Of a DNA stretch of 64,000 bases, positions 25,793 through 35,178 are shown in pieces. Origin of the DNA: an uncultured Sunxiuqinia sp. (lineage in GTDB: Bacteria; Bacteroidota; Bacteroidia; Bacteroidales; Prolixibacteraceae); the NCBI RefSeq assembly GCF_947495665.1, contig NZ_CANLZV010000003.1:62001-126000 (forward strand), in the 5' to 3' direction. A program made the translations under genes and the position numbers. Below the pieces are notes generated by a model. It was not told where the DNA came from and did not search any database. It saw only the letters and a program-made list of their open reading frames with translations. Every line of letters starts with the position of its first letter. Position 1 is the stretch's first letter.

Positions 25793-26551
25793 ATGAATAC
25801 GAAAAAACGCTCGCTGGAAGTTTGTTTGACTCCGGCTATTTACGATAAACATGCCAAAGACGAAAACATCGTGGTGGTGATTGATGTGCTGCGTGCCACT
25901 TCATCGATCTGCACGGCGTTTGCCAATGGTGTTAAATGTTTGATACCAGTTGCCACGGTTGAAGAAGCCCGCCAAAAGAAAGAGGAGGGCTACATTGTGG
26001 CTTCCGAGCGCGATGGCTACGTGCTGGACTTTGCTGATTTTGGCAACTCACCATTCAATTTCACCCCCGAAAAAGTGAAAGGCAAAGAAATTGTGTACTC
26101 CACTACAAATGGCACCCGCTGCATCCACATGGCCAGTCATTCGCGCGAAGTGGTGATTGGTTCATTTTTGAACTTGTCGGCATTGGCTGATTATTTGATT
26201 CAGCAGGATGCACCGGTTCTTATTTTTTGCGCATCGTGGAAAGACCGCTTTAGCCTGGAAGATACCGTTTGTGCCGGCGCTTTAGCCGAGCTGTTGCTGG
26301 CATCCGATAAGTACGAAACCATTTGTGATGCTGTAACTGCATCGATGGATTTATGGTCGGTAGCAAAAAACAACCTGGATGCTTACAGCCAGAAAGCTGC
26401 GCAGAAGGGACGTCTGGCCTCCAAAGGACTGGATGATTGCATCGGTTTTTGCCATCAGTTGGATTTTACCAGCCTGATCCCATATTACACCGATAGCATG
26501 CTGCTCGCCAAAAGCCCGGGCATTAATGGCAAGTCGCAAGCTGCTGAATGA
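25793..26551 (+). CDS. 2-phosphosulfolactate phosphatase family protein (ComB-like)
   Basis: 252 aa from ATG at 25793; the open frame upstream lacks family residues. ComB-family motifs are VVVIDVLRATSSICTAFANG (about 32-51), ASERDG and FGNSPFNF in the first half, then STTNGTRCIHMA (about 103-114) and FCASWKDRFSLEDTVCAGAL (about 142-161). In methanogens ComB removes phosphate from 2-phosphosulfolactate in coenzyme M synthesis. No coenzyme M or sulfolactate genes are nearby, so the bacterial substrate is open; a phosphatase role is inferred from the family. Confidence 0.88.
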   Translation: MNTKKRSLEVCLTPAIYDKHAKDENIVVVIDVLRATSSICTAFANGVKCLIPVATVEEARQKKEEGYIVASERDGYVLDFADFGNSPFNFTPEKVKGKEIVYSTTNGTRCIHMASHSREVVIGSFLNLSALADYLIQQDAPVLIFCASWKDRFSLEDTVCAGALAELLLASDKYETICDAVTASMDLWSVAKNNLDAYSQKAAQKGRLASKGLDDCIGFCHQLDFTSLIPYYTDSMLLAKSPGINGKSQAAE

Positions 26552-26719
26552 TATCAGCAGGGAAGTCAGTGTCTTAAATAATAATGTTTTATAACCTGTA
26601 TTTGAAGCAGGTGGACTGATTTTTCTCAGATATCCGGCAGACAATTTTCCGTTAATTTGATAGGAATACGTAATTTTAAAAACAAAATATAATTTAAACC
26701 CTTTTAAAATAGACCCAAT

Positions 26720-27796
26720 ATGAAGAAGCATAATTTTTCAGCCGGACCTTCAATTTTACCACAATTTACTATTGAGAAGACAGCTGAAGCCATTAAAGAC
26801 TTTGCAGGAACCAATCTTTCTGTGATGGAAGTATCGCATCGTGGGAAAGAGTTCATTGCCGTAATGGATGAAGCGCAGGCTTTGTTTCGTGAACTGTTGA
26901 ATATTCCTGAAGACTATTCGGTCTTGTTTCTTGGTGGTGGTGCTTCAATGCAGTTTTGCATGGTGCCTTACAACCTGATGAAAAGCAAGGCGGCTTACCT
27001 GAATACAGGAGCCTGGTCGGCTAAAGCCATCAAAGAAGCAAAATTCTTTGGAGAGGTGGTTGAAGTAGCTTCTTCAAAAGATACGGTTTACAACTACATT
27101 CCGAAAGATTTTGAAATTCCGGCGGATGCTGATTACTTCCACTTCACATCAAACAACACCATTTACGGAACGCAAATTCGCAAGGATTTTGATTTGGATA
27201 TTCCGGTTATCTGCGACATGTCGTCCGATATTTTCTCTCGTCAGATTGACGTTTCAAAATATGGAATCATTTACGGTGGTGCCCAGAAAAACCTGGCTCC
27301 GGCAGGGGTGGCTTTCGTTATTGTTAAAAATGAATTGCTTGGAAAAGTAGACCGCCCAATTCCAACCATGCTGAACTATCAAACACATATTGATGGGGGC
27401 TCCATGTTTAACACGCCTCCGGTAGTACCAATTTACGCAGCCTTGCAAACCCTGAAGTGGTTGAAAGACAATGGCGGCATTGCAGCTATGGAAAAAATTA
27501 ACGAAGAAAAGGCTGCCCTTCTTTATGATGAAATTGACCGCAATCCTTTATTTAAAGGAACGGTATTGAATAAAGAAGACCGTTCATTAATGAATGTTTG
27601 CTTCATCATGAATGATGGCTACGAAGCGTTGGAAAAAGAATTCTTCGACTTTGCCACCGCACAAGGAATGTCTGGAATTAAAGGACACCGCTCAGTTGGT
27701 GGTTTCCGGGCTTCAATCTACAATGCCATGCCTAAAGAAAGCATTCAGGCCTTGATTGATGCCATGCAGGCCTTCGAGAAAAAGCATGTAAAATAG
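26720..27796 (+). CDS. serC: Phosphoserine aminotransferase
   Basis: 358 aa class V PLP enzyme. The N-terminus [11 protein letters not shown] is diagnostic, followed by [29 protein letters not shown] (about 75-90) and the PLP-lysine motif [12 protein letters not shown] with Lys190. C-terminal [20 protein letters not shown] binds the substrate phosphate. It makes 3-phosphoserine from 3-phosphohydroxypyruvate and glutamate. The next gene is serA, so the first two serine steps are together; serB is not in the window. Confidence 0.97.
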   Translation: MKKHNFSAGPSILPQFTIEKTAEAIKDFAGTNLSVMEVSHRGKEFIAVMDEAQALFRELLNIPEDYSVLFLGGGASMQFCMVPYNLMKSKAAYLNTGAWSAKAIKEAKFFGEVVEVASSKDTVYNYIPKDFEIPADADYFHFTSNNTIYGTQIRKDFDLDIPVICDMSSDIFSRQIDVSKYGIIYGGAQKNLAPAGVAFVIVKNELLGKVDRPIPTMLNYQTHIDGGSMFNTPPVVPIYAALQTLKWLKDNGGIAAMEKINEEKAALLYDEIDRNPLFKGTVLNKEDRSLMNVCFIMNDGYEALEKEFFDFATAQGMSGIKGHRSVGGFRASIYNAMPKESIQALIDAMQAFEKKHVK

Positions 27797-27941
27797 TTCT
27801 TTTAAAATAGGAAGGTGAACGGTCGTTTGCCTTCCACTTTTTCAAAGTCATTTAAAGCATGAGGTACGGCTAAAGCAATCAAGGGATTGCTTCGATTTGG
27901 CTTGCAATGACATTTTATTTTAACCCTAAACATGGAATAAA

Positions 27942-28865
27942 ATGACGAAAGTATTAATTGCAACCGAAAAACCGTTTGCCCCGGCTGCGGTTGCGCAGAT
28001 CAGTGAAGTCTGTCAACAGGCAGGTTACCAGGTTCAGTTGTTGGAAAAGTATACCGACGAACAAGCCCTGCTGGACGCAGTTAGTGATGCGCAAGCGTTG
28101 ATTGTTCGAAGTGATAAAGTAGACCAGCAAGTGCTGGATGCGGCTTCGGAGTTGAAAATTGTAGTGCGTGCCGGTGCTGGCTACGACAATGTAGACACGG
28201 CTTATGCCAAAGAAAAAGGCATTTGTGTGATGAATACGCCCGGACAAAACTCCAATGCCGTGGCCGAATTAGCTATTGGACTGGCCATTTACGGAATCCG
28301 TAACTTTTTTGATGGAACTTCTGGTGGCGAACTTCGTGGTCGCACACTTGGTTTGCATGGCTATGGCTATGTGGCACGCAATGTGCATCGCATTGCCCGC
28401 GGACTGGGAATGAATGTCAAAGTATTTACGCGCTACAGCAAAGCTCAGGCTTCGTCTGAAGGGCTGGAAGTAACAAGTTCTCTGGAAGAACTGTATGCTG
28501 CCTCTGACATTGTATCCATCCATGTACCAGCCCGCGGAGAGCATCTGAAATCAGTGAGTAAAGAGGTGTTGCAACACCTGAAGGAAAATGCACTGATCAT
28601 TAACACTGCCCGGAAAGAGGTGGTTAATGAAGAAGACCTTTGCGCATTTATGGCCAGCCGGAAAGATGCGAAGTACCTTTCGGATATTACACCCGACTGT
28701 GCCGACAAGTTTAAAGCTGAGTTTGAAGGACGGTATTTCTTTAGTCCTAAAAAGATTGGAGCGCAAACGGCTGAAGCCAACCTGAATGCCGGAGTAGCTG
28801 CTGCCGAACAAATTGTGGCTTACCTGGAAAATGGAGATAACACCTTCCAGGTGAACAAAAACTAA
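27942..28865 (+). CDS. serA: D-3-phosphoglycerate dehydrogenase, short form
   Basis: 307 aa D-2-hydroxyacid dehydrogenase without the C-terminal ACT domain, so serine feedback through ACT is not expected. The substrate/cofactor residues are in VVRAGAGYDNVD (about 69-80), MNTPGQNSNAVAELAIG, the nucleotide-binding loop LGLHGYGYVARNV (about 129-141, HGYGYV in place of GxGxxG), and the Arg in NTARKEVVNEED (about 222-233). The usual catalytic His of the TPHxGA motif is replaced: the sequence reads SPKKIGAQTAEA. Position beside serC supports the serine pathway role. Confidence 0.93.
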   Translation: MTKVLIATEKPFAPAAVAQISEVCQQAGYQVQLLEKYTDEQALLDAVSDAQALIVRSDKVDQQVLDAASELKIVVRAGAGYDNVDTAYAKEKGICVMNTPGQNSNAVAELAIGLAIYGIRNFFDGTSGGELRGRTLGLHGYGYVARNVHRIARGLGMNVKVFTRYSKAQASSEGLEVTSSLEELYAASDIVSIHVPARGEHLKSVSKEVLQHLKENALIINTARKEVVNEEDLCAFMASRKDAKYLSDITPDCADKFKAEFEGRYFFSPKKIGAQTAEANLNAGVAAAEQIVAYLENGDNTFQVNKN

Positions 28866-29038
28866 ACGAAGACCAAAAGAGCCAGGCTTATCAGTTTTGC
28901 TGCAACAAGACTATAGTCTGGCTTAGCAATAAGTTAAAGTCGCTTAATTTTTGAGATTGAGCGATGTGTAAGTGGAATATCCATTGTAAATTCGCTGACA
29001 ATTGATGTTCTACGATATTAATTTGAAAATTTTTAAAG

Positions 29039-30289
29039 ATGGCTATAATAAAACCTTTTAGAGGCCTTCGCCCGCCTCGTGAGATTGTTCAGGATTTGGC
29101 ATGCTTGCCTTACGATGTGATGAATTCAGAAGAAGCTGCACGGATGGCTGAGGGGAAGGAAAACTCCTTGTTGCACATTACGCGTGCTGAAATTGATTGT
29201 CCGGCCGGAACAGACATCCACTCTGAGGAGGTCTACAACAAATCGGTTGAAAATTTCGAGAAATTTCAGCAAAATGGCTGGCTTCAGCAGGACGAAAATG
29301 ACAAGTATTACATCTACGCACAAACCATGAATGGACGTACCCAGTACGGAATTGTGGGGGCAGCAGCCTGTGATGATTACCACAACGGCATCATTAAAAA
29401 ACATGAGCTTACACGTCCGGATAAAGAAGAGGATCGAATGATTCTGACCCGGTACCTGAATGCCAATATTGAGCCGGTTTTCTTTTCGTATAAGGCGGTT
29501 CCTGAGATTGACGCGATTGTGGAGTCGATTGTTCAGAACAAAGAGGCCGATTACTCTTTTGTGGCTGAAGATGGATTTGGACACCAGTTTTGGGTTATAA
29601 ATGAAAGCGGCGTTAACCAGCAAATTGAAGAGTTGTTTGCTACACAGGTTCCTGCCACTTATGTTGCCGACGGGCACCACCGTACGGCTGCAGCAGCTCG
29701 CATTGGTCTGGAGAAAAAAGCGCAAAACCCTTCCCATACCGGCGAGGAGTCATACAATTATTTTATGGCTGTTCATTTTCCGGATAATCAATTGCAGATT
29801 ATTGATTACAACCGGGTAGTGAAAGACCTGAATGGCTTAAGCGAAGAGCAATTGCTGGAACAATTGAGCACAGGTTTTGAGGTTGAAAAAATGGGCACTG
29901 AAATTTACAGACCTTCGGCCTTGCATGAAATGAGTATGTATCTGAATGAAAACTGGTACAAGCTGACGGCTAAAAGCGGAACGTATGATGATTCAGACCC
30001 GATTGGGGTGTTGGATGTAACCATTTTGTCGAACCAGGTGCTGGATCCTATTCTGGATATTAAGGATTTGAGAACTTCCAACCGGATTGATTTTGTTGGC
30101 GGAATTCGTGGATTGGGTGAACTTAAAAAACGAGTTGATAGCGGCGAAATGAAAGTGGCCTTTGCCTTGTATCCTGTATCCATGCAGCAGCTGATTGATA
30201 TTGCAGACAGTGGCAATATTATGCCTCCCAAAACAACTTGGTTTGAACCCAAATTGCGTTCAGGTCTGGTTATTCATAAATTGGATTAA
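29039..30289 (+). CDS. DUF1015 family protein
   Basis: 416 aa. It begins MAIIKPFRGLRPPREIVQDL with LPYDVMNSEEA, the usual DUF1015 opening, and contains NANIEPVFFSY and ATYVADGHHRTAAAARIG (about 210-227), a DGHHR motif that may be catalytic or bind a ligand. The later part is IRGLGELKKRVDSGEMKVAF and MPPKTTWFEPKLRSGLVIH. The biochemical role of the family is not settled. It follows serC and serA on the same strand, an order that recurs in related genomes as far as I recall, which hints at a link to serine or hydroxyacid metabolism. Confidence 0.88.
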   Translation: MAIIKPFRGLRPPREIVQDLACLPYDVMNSEEAARMAEGKENSLLHITRAEIDCPAGTDIHSEEVYNKSVENFEKFQQNGWLQQDENDKYYIYAQTMNGRTQYGIVGAAACDDYHNGIIKKHELTRPDKEEDRMILTRYLNANIEPVFFSYKAVPEIDAIVESIVQNKEADYSFVAEDGFGHQFWVINESGVNQQIEELFATQVPATYVADGHHRTAAAARIGLEKKAQNPSHTGEESYNYFMAVHFPDNQLQIIDYNRVVKDLNGLSEEQLLEQLSTGFEVEKMGTEIYRPSALHEMSMYLNENWYKLTAKSGTYDDSDPIGVLDVTILSNQVLDPILDIKDLRTSNRIDFVGGIRGLGELKKRVDSGEMKVAFALYPVSMQQLIDIADSGNIMPPKTTWFEPKLRSGLVIHKLD

Positions 30290-30302
30290 GCATTGGTTTA
30301 AA

Positions 30303-30488
30303 ATGAAAGTAATCCCGACAACACTCGTGCTGTCGGGATTTTTTTTGTTTTTTTCTGGATCAGACTTTTACAAAGCGGTTCTTTCGCTTTTAGCCATATG
30401 TTTTTCTTTATTTTTTTCTAAATTGCTAGATGGTAAAAAAATCGTCGGCTTTGTTTTTTCTTCTTTAGCTGGCGGCGTAACCGAATAA
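30303..30488 (+). CDS. Possible 61-aa small membrane protein upstream of the kinase
   Basis: ATG at 30303, stop at 30486-30488, one base before the kinase ATG. The product starts MKVIPTTLVLSGFFLFFSG and has two hydrophobic segments (residues 6-30 and 40-58) with a basic LDGKKIVG stretch between. The first codons overlap an intrinsic terminator (30311-30347), and part of the Phe-rich sequence comes from its T run, so the ORF could be accidental. The tight junction to the kinase gene is what suggests that it may be translated. No family recognised. Confidence 0.3.
   Translation: MKVIPTTLVLSGFFLFFSGSDFYKAVLSLLAICFSLFFSKLLDGKKIVGFVFSSLAGGVTE
30311..30348 (+). terminator. Intrinsic terminator after the DUF1015 gene
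   Basis: Arms 30311-30320 (AATCCCGACA) and 30331-30340 (TGTCGGGATT) form a perfect 10-bp stem with a 10-nt loop, followed by eight T. It lies inside the start of the small ORF at 30303. Confidence 0.85.
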
Positions 30489-30489
30489 A

Positions 30490-31806
30490 ATGAATATGAG
30501 GTCAGGCGGATTGTCGTTGGTGTTAAAAATGTTGATTGGGTTTTGCCTGGGAAGTGTCCTGCTTCTCCTGTTGTTTACGATTCATGATTATTCTACAGCT
30601 GAAACTCATTTGAGCTGGAACGAAGTGCTGCTGGTTGTTCTGTTTGGCGGAATAGCTGGCTTACTGGTTAGCCTGTTGCTGATTGCCAATATTAAGCAAA
30701 CCCGGAAACTGCGCGATAGTGAAAAGAAATACCAAACTTTAATTGATCAGTCGCTGGATGGAATTTACATTGAAGATGAACGGGGAAATATACTGGAATG
30801 CAATGTGCAGGGCTATAAAATGTTTGGGTATACCAAAGAGGAAATGTTAAAGCTATCCTTGAGGGATTTGGTTCCCCCTGAATTCAGTAAGCTCTTGCCC
30901 GATGTGATTCCCGATGAAATGGAAACAGGAGATGTTTACCTGGAACGTGAAAACATAAAAAAGGATGGTACCATTTTCCCGACAGAAATCAATACCAAAT
31001 TTATTACCCTGAATGGAGAACGACGGCTACTGGCTTATGTGAAAGACAATACCGAAAAAAAGAAAGCAGAGCAAGCACTGAAGGAAAGTGAAGGTAACCT
31101 GAAAGCGCTGAATGCCGCCAAAGACAAAATCTTATCCATTATTGCACATGATCTTAAAAACCAGTTTGGAGCAATTCTTGGATTCAGTGAAATGATAGCA
31201 GATGAGGCTGAACACCATCAGCTGACTACCTTGAATGATTACGCCAATGAAATTAACCTGGCGGCTTCTCAGGCCAATAGCTTGCTCGAAAATATGCTGA
31301 GTTGGGCCATGATGCAAAAGAAAATGGCCTCATTTAAACCCATGGCACTTTGTTTGTCCGAACTGGTGGATAAAGTCTGTGACACACTCCGTGGAACCGC
31401 AAACATCAAGAAAATTCAACTACAGAACCGGGTACTTGCAGATTTGAAGGTGTATGCTGATGGTGATATGATGCTAACGGTACTCCGGAATCTGCTGTCG
31501 AATGCCATCAAGTTTACCTCTCGAAATGGCTTGGTTGAGATTTTATCAGATGGCCCCGGAGAGCTGGGAGAAGTGGTGATTGAGGTCAGAGACAATGGCG
31601 TGGGAATTGCTCCCGAAAAAATCGCTAAGCTGTTTCGACCGGGGGAGTATCAATCCACTTTGGGGACCGAGCAGGAAATTGGCACTGGCCTTGGCTTGGC
31701 CGTATGTCAGGAGTTTATTGAAAAGCATGGCGGGCGCATTTGGGTGGAGAGTGAATTGGGGAAAGGGTCTTCCTTTTTTATGAAACTGCCGACATGTAAG
31801 GATTGA
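30490..31806 (+). CDS. PAS-domain membrane sensor histidine kinase
   Basis: 438 aa. Two membrane segments (about 8-28 and 43-64) are followed by a PAS domain (about 80-195; LIDQSLDGIYIEDERGN, YTKEEMLKLSLRDLVP), HisKA with the phospho-acceptor in SIIAHDLKNQFGAILGFSEM (about 215-234), and HATPase_c with the N box NLLSNAIKFTS, G1 DNGVGIAPEKI and G2 GTGLGLAVCQEF. It phosphorylates an unknown response regulator; none lies next to it. An in-frame second ATG two codons on is an alternative start. Confidence 0.95.
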   Translation: MNMRSGGLSLVLKMLIGFCLGSVLLLLLFTIHDYSTAETHLSWNEVLLVVLFGGIAGLLVSLLLIANIKQTRKLRDSEKKYQTLIDQSLDGIYIEDERGNILECNVQGYKMFGYTKEEMLKLSLRDLVPPEFSKLLPDVIPDEMETGDVYLERENIKKDGTIFPTEINTKFITLNGERRLLAYVKDNTEKKKAEQALKESEGNLKALNAAKDKILSIIAHDLKNQFGAILGFSEMIADEAEHHQLTTLNDYANEINLAASQANSLLENMLSWAMMQKKMASFKPMALCLSELVDKVCDTLRGTANIKKIQLQNRVLADLKVYADGDMMLTVLRNLLSNAIKFTSRNGLVEILSDGPGELGEVVIEVRDNGVGIAPEKIAKLFRPGEYQSTLGTEQEIGTGLGLAVCQEFIEKHGGRIWVESELGKGSSFFMKLPTCKD

Positions 31807-31863
31807 GTAAGCTCCAGCCTGCTGGCTGTTGAAGTTCCATAAGTCCAAGCCTGATAAAATAAG

Positions 31864-31900
31864 AAAAGCCGGTTCAATCTGACTGAACCGGCTTTTTATT
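31864..31900. terminator. Bidirectional terminator between the kinase and carB
   Basis: Arms 31864-31876 and 31884-31896 (AAAAGCCGGTTCA) form a perfect 13-bp stem with a 7-nt loop. A/T runs on both sides let it serve the convergent kinase and carAB transcripts. Confidence 0.88.
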
Positions 31901-31918
31901 GTAATCAATTACGATTTT

Positions 31919-34900
31919 CTATTTGTATTCTCCCCAGTGTTTGATAGTGATATCTTCCAGCTTATGCTTGCAAATGGCATAGATGAAAGCACTGGCCACA
32001 CGGGCGTTGGTGATCAGCGGCACGTTGTAGTCAATGGAGTTCCGGCGGATTTTGTAGCCATTACTCAATTCACGTTTTGTATAGTTTTTAGGGATATTGA
32101 CAACCAGGTCAATTTTCTTTTCGCGAAGGTATTCAACCGTGTTCGGATGTTGGTCTTCCTCATCGGGCCAGTGCAGCATGGTTGACTCTACTTTGTTTTC
32201 GCGCAGGAAGCGGTGTGTTCCTTCGGTGGCAAAAACATTGTAGCCATGTTCAACCAGCATACGGGCGCTGTTCAGCATTTCCAGCTTCGAGCGGGCAGGT
32301 CCGGAAGAAATCAGGATATTCTTTTTAGGGAATTTGTAACCAACCGAAAGCATTGATTTCAGAATGGCCTCGTAGAAGTTTTCACCGATACAGGCAACTT
32401 CTCCGGTTGATGACATGTCTACACCTAAAACCGGGTCGGCATTCAGCAGACGGGCAAAAGAGAACTGAGGAGCTTTTACGCCAACGTATTCCAGCTCAAA
32501 CAGCGATTTGTCCGGCTTTTGATAAGGAACTCCAAGCATCACCTGAGTGGCAATCTCAATCAGGTTGATCTTCATGACTTTCGACACGAATGGGAAACTA
32601 CGCGATGCACGCAGGTTACATTCGATAACTTTGATGTCATTGTCTTTAGCCAGAAACTGCATGTTGAAAGGTCCTGAAATATTCAGCGCCTTGGCAATTT
32701 CGCGTGAAATTTTCTTCACCCGGCGAATGGTTTCAACATAAAGCTTTTGTGGTGGGAAAACGATGGTGGCATCACCGGAGTGAACACCCGCAAATTCCAC
32801 GTGCTCTGAGATGGCGTAAGCTACCATTTCACCTTTGTCGGCCACAGCGTCAATCTCAATTTCCTTGGCCAGCTCAATAAATTCAGACACAACTACCGGG
32901 TGTTCTTTGGAAACATCGGCAGCCAGCTGCAGGAAGTGTTCCAGTTGCTCCTCGTTTGAAACCACATTCATGGCAGCGCCCGAAAGAACGTAAGAAGGAC
33001 GGATAAGCAGCGGATAGCCCACTTCATCTACAAACTTGTAGATGTCGTCAATACTGGTCAGCTCGTTCCATCGAGGCTGGTCAATGCCCAGGTCATCAAG
33101 TAGCGAACTGAATTTCTTGCGGTCTTCCGCATTGTCAATCTTTTGTGCTGATGTTCCCAGAATTGGGACATCCTGAGCCGCCAGTTTCATGGCCAGGTTA
33201 TTGGGGATCTGACCACCCACTGAGAGAATTACTCCTTTCGGGCTTTCCAGGTCAATCACATCCATCACCCGCTCAAAAGTCAATTCGTCGAAGAACAGGC
33301 GGTCGCAAGTGTCATAATCAGTACTCACCGTTTCAGGGTTGTAGTTGATCATGATGGAGCGGTAACCTTCCTTGCGAATGGTGTTGATGGCATTTACCGA
33401 ACACCAGTCAAATTCCACTGAACTACCAATACGGTATGCACCTGAACCCAGAACGATCACAGAGTTGTTATCCTTCGGAAACTCAATGTCGTGTTCGGTA
33501 CCATTGTAGGTCATGTACAGGTAGTTGGTTTGCGCAGGATACTCTCCGGCCAGCGTGTCAATTTGCTTGACAACAGGCAAAATGTTATGCGCTTTCCGGT
33601 GTTCCCGAACTTCAATCAGTTTCGCCGTCATTTCTTTGTTCGGGGCATCGAGCACCAAACGGGCGATCTGGAAGTCGGAGAAACCAGCTTGTTTAACCTG
33701 AAGCAACAACTCGTTATTCAAATCCTGCAGGCTGTTAACTTCTTTGAGCTCTTCATTCAGCTTGTGAATTTTATAAAGCTTCTGCAAAAACCAGCGATCG
33801 ATTTTTGTTTTCTCGTGAATGTCTTCAATGGTGTATCCTTGAGCAAAAGCGGCGGCGATAGCAAAAATCCGTCGATCCGTTGGATGAATCAACTCTTCAT
33901 CAATTTGCTCAATGGTAATTTCTTCTTTGTTGCCCACAAAACCGTGCATGCCGATGCCCACCATGCGGATTCCCTTCTGAATGGCTTCTTCAAAGCTACG
34001 TCCGATAGACATGATTTCACCAACAGACTTCATCGAGCTGCCCAGGTTTTTGGAAACACCACTAAACTTGTTCAAATCCCAACGAGGAATTTTACAAACG
34101 ACGTAGTCCAGAGCAGGCTCAAAACAAGCTGTAGTAACCTTGGTTACCGAGTTGCTTAGTTCGTGCAAACCATAACCCAGTCCAAGTTTGGCAGCCACAA
34201 AAGCCAGCGGATAACCTGTTGCTTTTGATGCCAAGGCTGAAGAGCGTGAAAGTCGTGCGTTCACTTCAATTACACGGTAATCTTCAGAGTATGGGTCCAG
34301 GGCAAACTGAACGTTACACTCTCCAATAACGCCAATGTGGCGAATGATTTTGATGGAGATTGCACGTAGTTTGTGGTATTCTCTGTTAGATAGTGTTTGA
34401 GAAGGGGCAACAACAATACTCTCTCCGGTGTGAATTCCCAGCGGATCGAAGTTTTCCATGTTACACACCGTAATACAGTTGTCGTACTGGTCACGTACCA
34501 CTTCATATTCTACCTCTTTCCAGCCTTTCAGCGATTCTTCAACCAAAATTTGAGGCGAGTAAGAAAAGGCACTTGAGGCCAGGTCTTTAAGTTCCTGGTC
34601 ATTTTTGCAGAATCCGCTTCCTAAACCACCCAGGGTGTAAGCTGCGCGGATGATGATGGGGTAGCCCAGTTTTGTTGCTGCATCCTGCGCTTCAGCCATG
34701 TTAGTACAGGCAATACTGCGTGGAGTAAACACATCAATTTCGGCTAGTTTGCCGGCAAAAATCTGGCGGTCTTCGGTATCGATAATCGATTGAACCGGTG
34801 TTCCAACAACCTCGATGTTGTATTTTTCAAGAACACCGCTTTCGAATAGTTCTACCCCGCAGTTCAGGGCTGTTTGACCACCAAAGGCCAGCAGGATACC

Positions 34901-35158
34901 ATCCGGATTTTCCTTCTTGATTACTTGCTCGACAAAGAAGGCTGTAACCGGTAAGAAGTAAATCTTGTCGGCAATTTCCTGCGAAGTCTGGATTGTAGCA
35001 ATATTCGGGTTGATCAGTACGGTTTCAACGCCTTCTTCCTTCAAGGCTTTCAGTGCTTGTGAACCGGAGTAGTCAAACTCACCGGCCTCACCAATTTTCA
35101 GTGCACCTGAACCCAGAACGATTGCTTTTTTTATGTTTTTATTTATTTGGTTACTCAT
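31919..35158 (-). CDS. carB: Carbamoyl-phosphate synthase large subunit
   Basis: 1079 aa, the normal length. Two homologous halves each have a pre-ATP-grasp and an ATP-grasp domain: the first has AIVLGSGALKIGEAGEFDYS at the N-terminus and VIEVNARLSRSSALASKATG (about 297-316); the second has VIVLGSGAYRIGSSVEFDWC (about 565-584) and ECNLRASRSFPFVSKV (about 840-855). The last 140 residues form the MGS-like allosteric domain (LISSGPARSKLEM, NIPKNYTKRELSNGYKIRRN), where UMP and ornithine act in other species. It makes carbamoyl phosphate from bicarbonate, ATP and ammonia supplied by CarA. It follows carA by 20 bp. Confidence 0.98.
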   Translation of the reverse strand: MSNQINKNIKKAIVLGSGALKIGEAGEFDYSGSQALKALKEEGVETVLINPNIATIQTSQEIADKIYFLPVTAFFVEQVIKKENPDGILLAFGGQTALNCGVELFESGVLEKYNIEVVGTPVQSIIDTEDRQIFAGKLAEIDVFTPRSIACTNMAEAQDAATKLGYPIIIRAAYTLGGLGSGFCKNDQELKDLASSAFSYSPQILVEESLKGWKEVEYEVVRDQYDNCITVCNMENFDPLGIHTGESIVVAPSQTLSNREYHKLRAISIKIIRHIGVIGECNVQFALDPYSEDYRVIEVNARLSRSSALASKATGYPLAFVAAKLGLGYGLHELSNSVTKVTTACFEPALDYVVCKIPRWDLNKFSGVSKNLGSSMKSVGEIMSIGRSFEEAIQKGIRMVGIGMHGFVGNKEEITIEQIDEELIHPTDRRIFAIAAAFAQGYTIEDIHEKTKIDRWFLQKLYKIHKLNEELKEVNSLQDLNNELLLQVKQAGFSDFQIARLVLDAPNKEMTAKLIEVREHRKAHNILPVVKQIDTLAGEYPAQTNYLYMTYNGTEHDIEFPKDNNSVIVLGSGAYRIGSSVEFDWCSVNAINTIRKEGYRSIMINYNPETVSTDYDTCDRLFFDELTFERVMDVIDLESPKGVILSVGGQIPNNLAMKLAAQDVPILGTSAQKIDNAEDRKKFSSLLDDLGIDQPRWNELTSIDDIYKFVDEVGYPLLIRPSYVLSGAAMNVVSNEEQLEHFLQLAADVSKEHPVVVSEFIELAKEIEIDAVADKGEMVAYAISEHVEFAGVHSGDATIVFPPQKLYVETIRRVKKISREIAKALNISGPFNMQFLAKDNDIKVIECNLRASRSFPFVSKVMKINLIEIATQVMLGVPYQKPDKSLFELEYVGVKAPQFSFARLLNADPVLGVDMSSTGEVACIGENFYEAILKSMLSVGYKFPKKNILISSGPARSKLEMLNSARMLVEHGYNVFATEGTHRFLRENKVESTMLHWPDEEDQHPNTVEYLREKKIDLVVNIPKNYTKRELSNGYKIRRNSIDYNVPLITNARVASAFIYAICKHKLEDITIKHWGEYK

Positions 35159-35178
35159 TTGAAGCTGTGTTATAAAAA

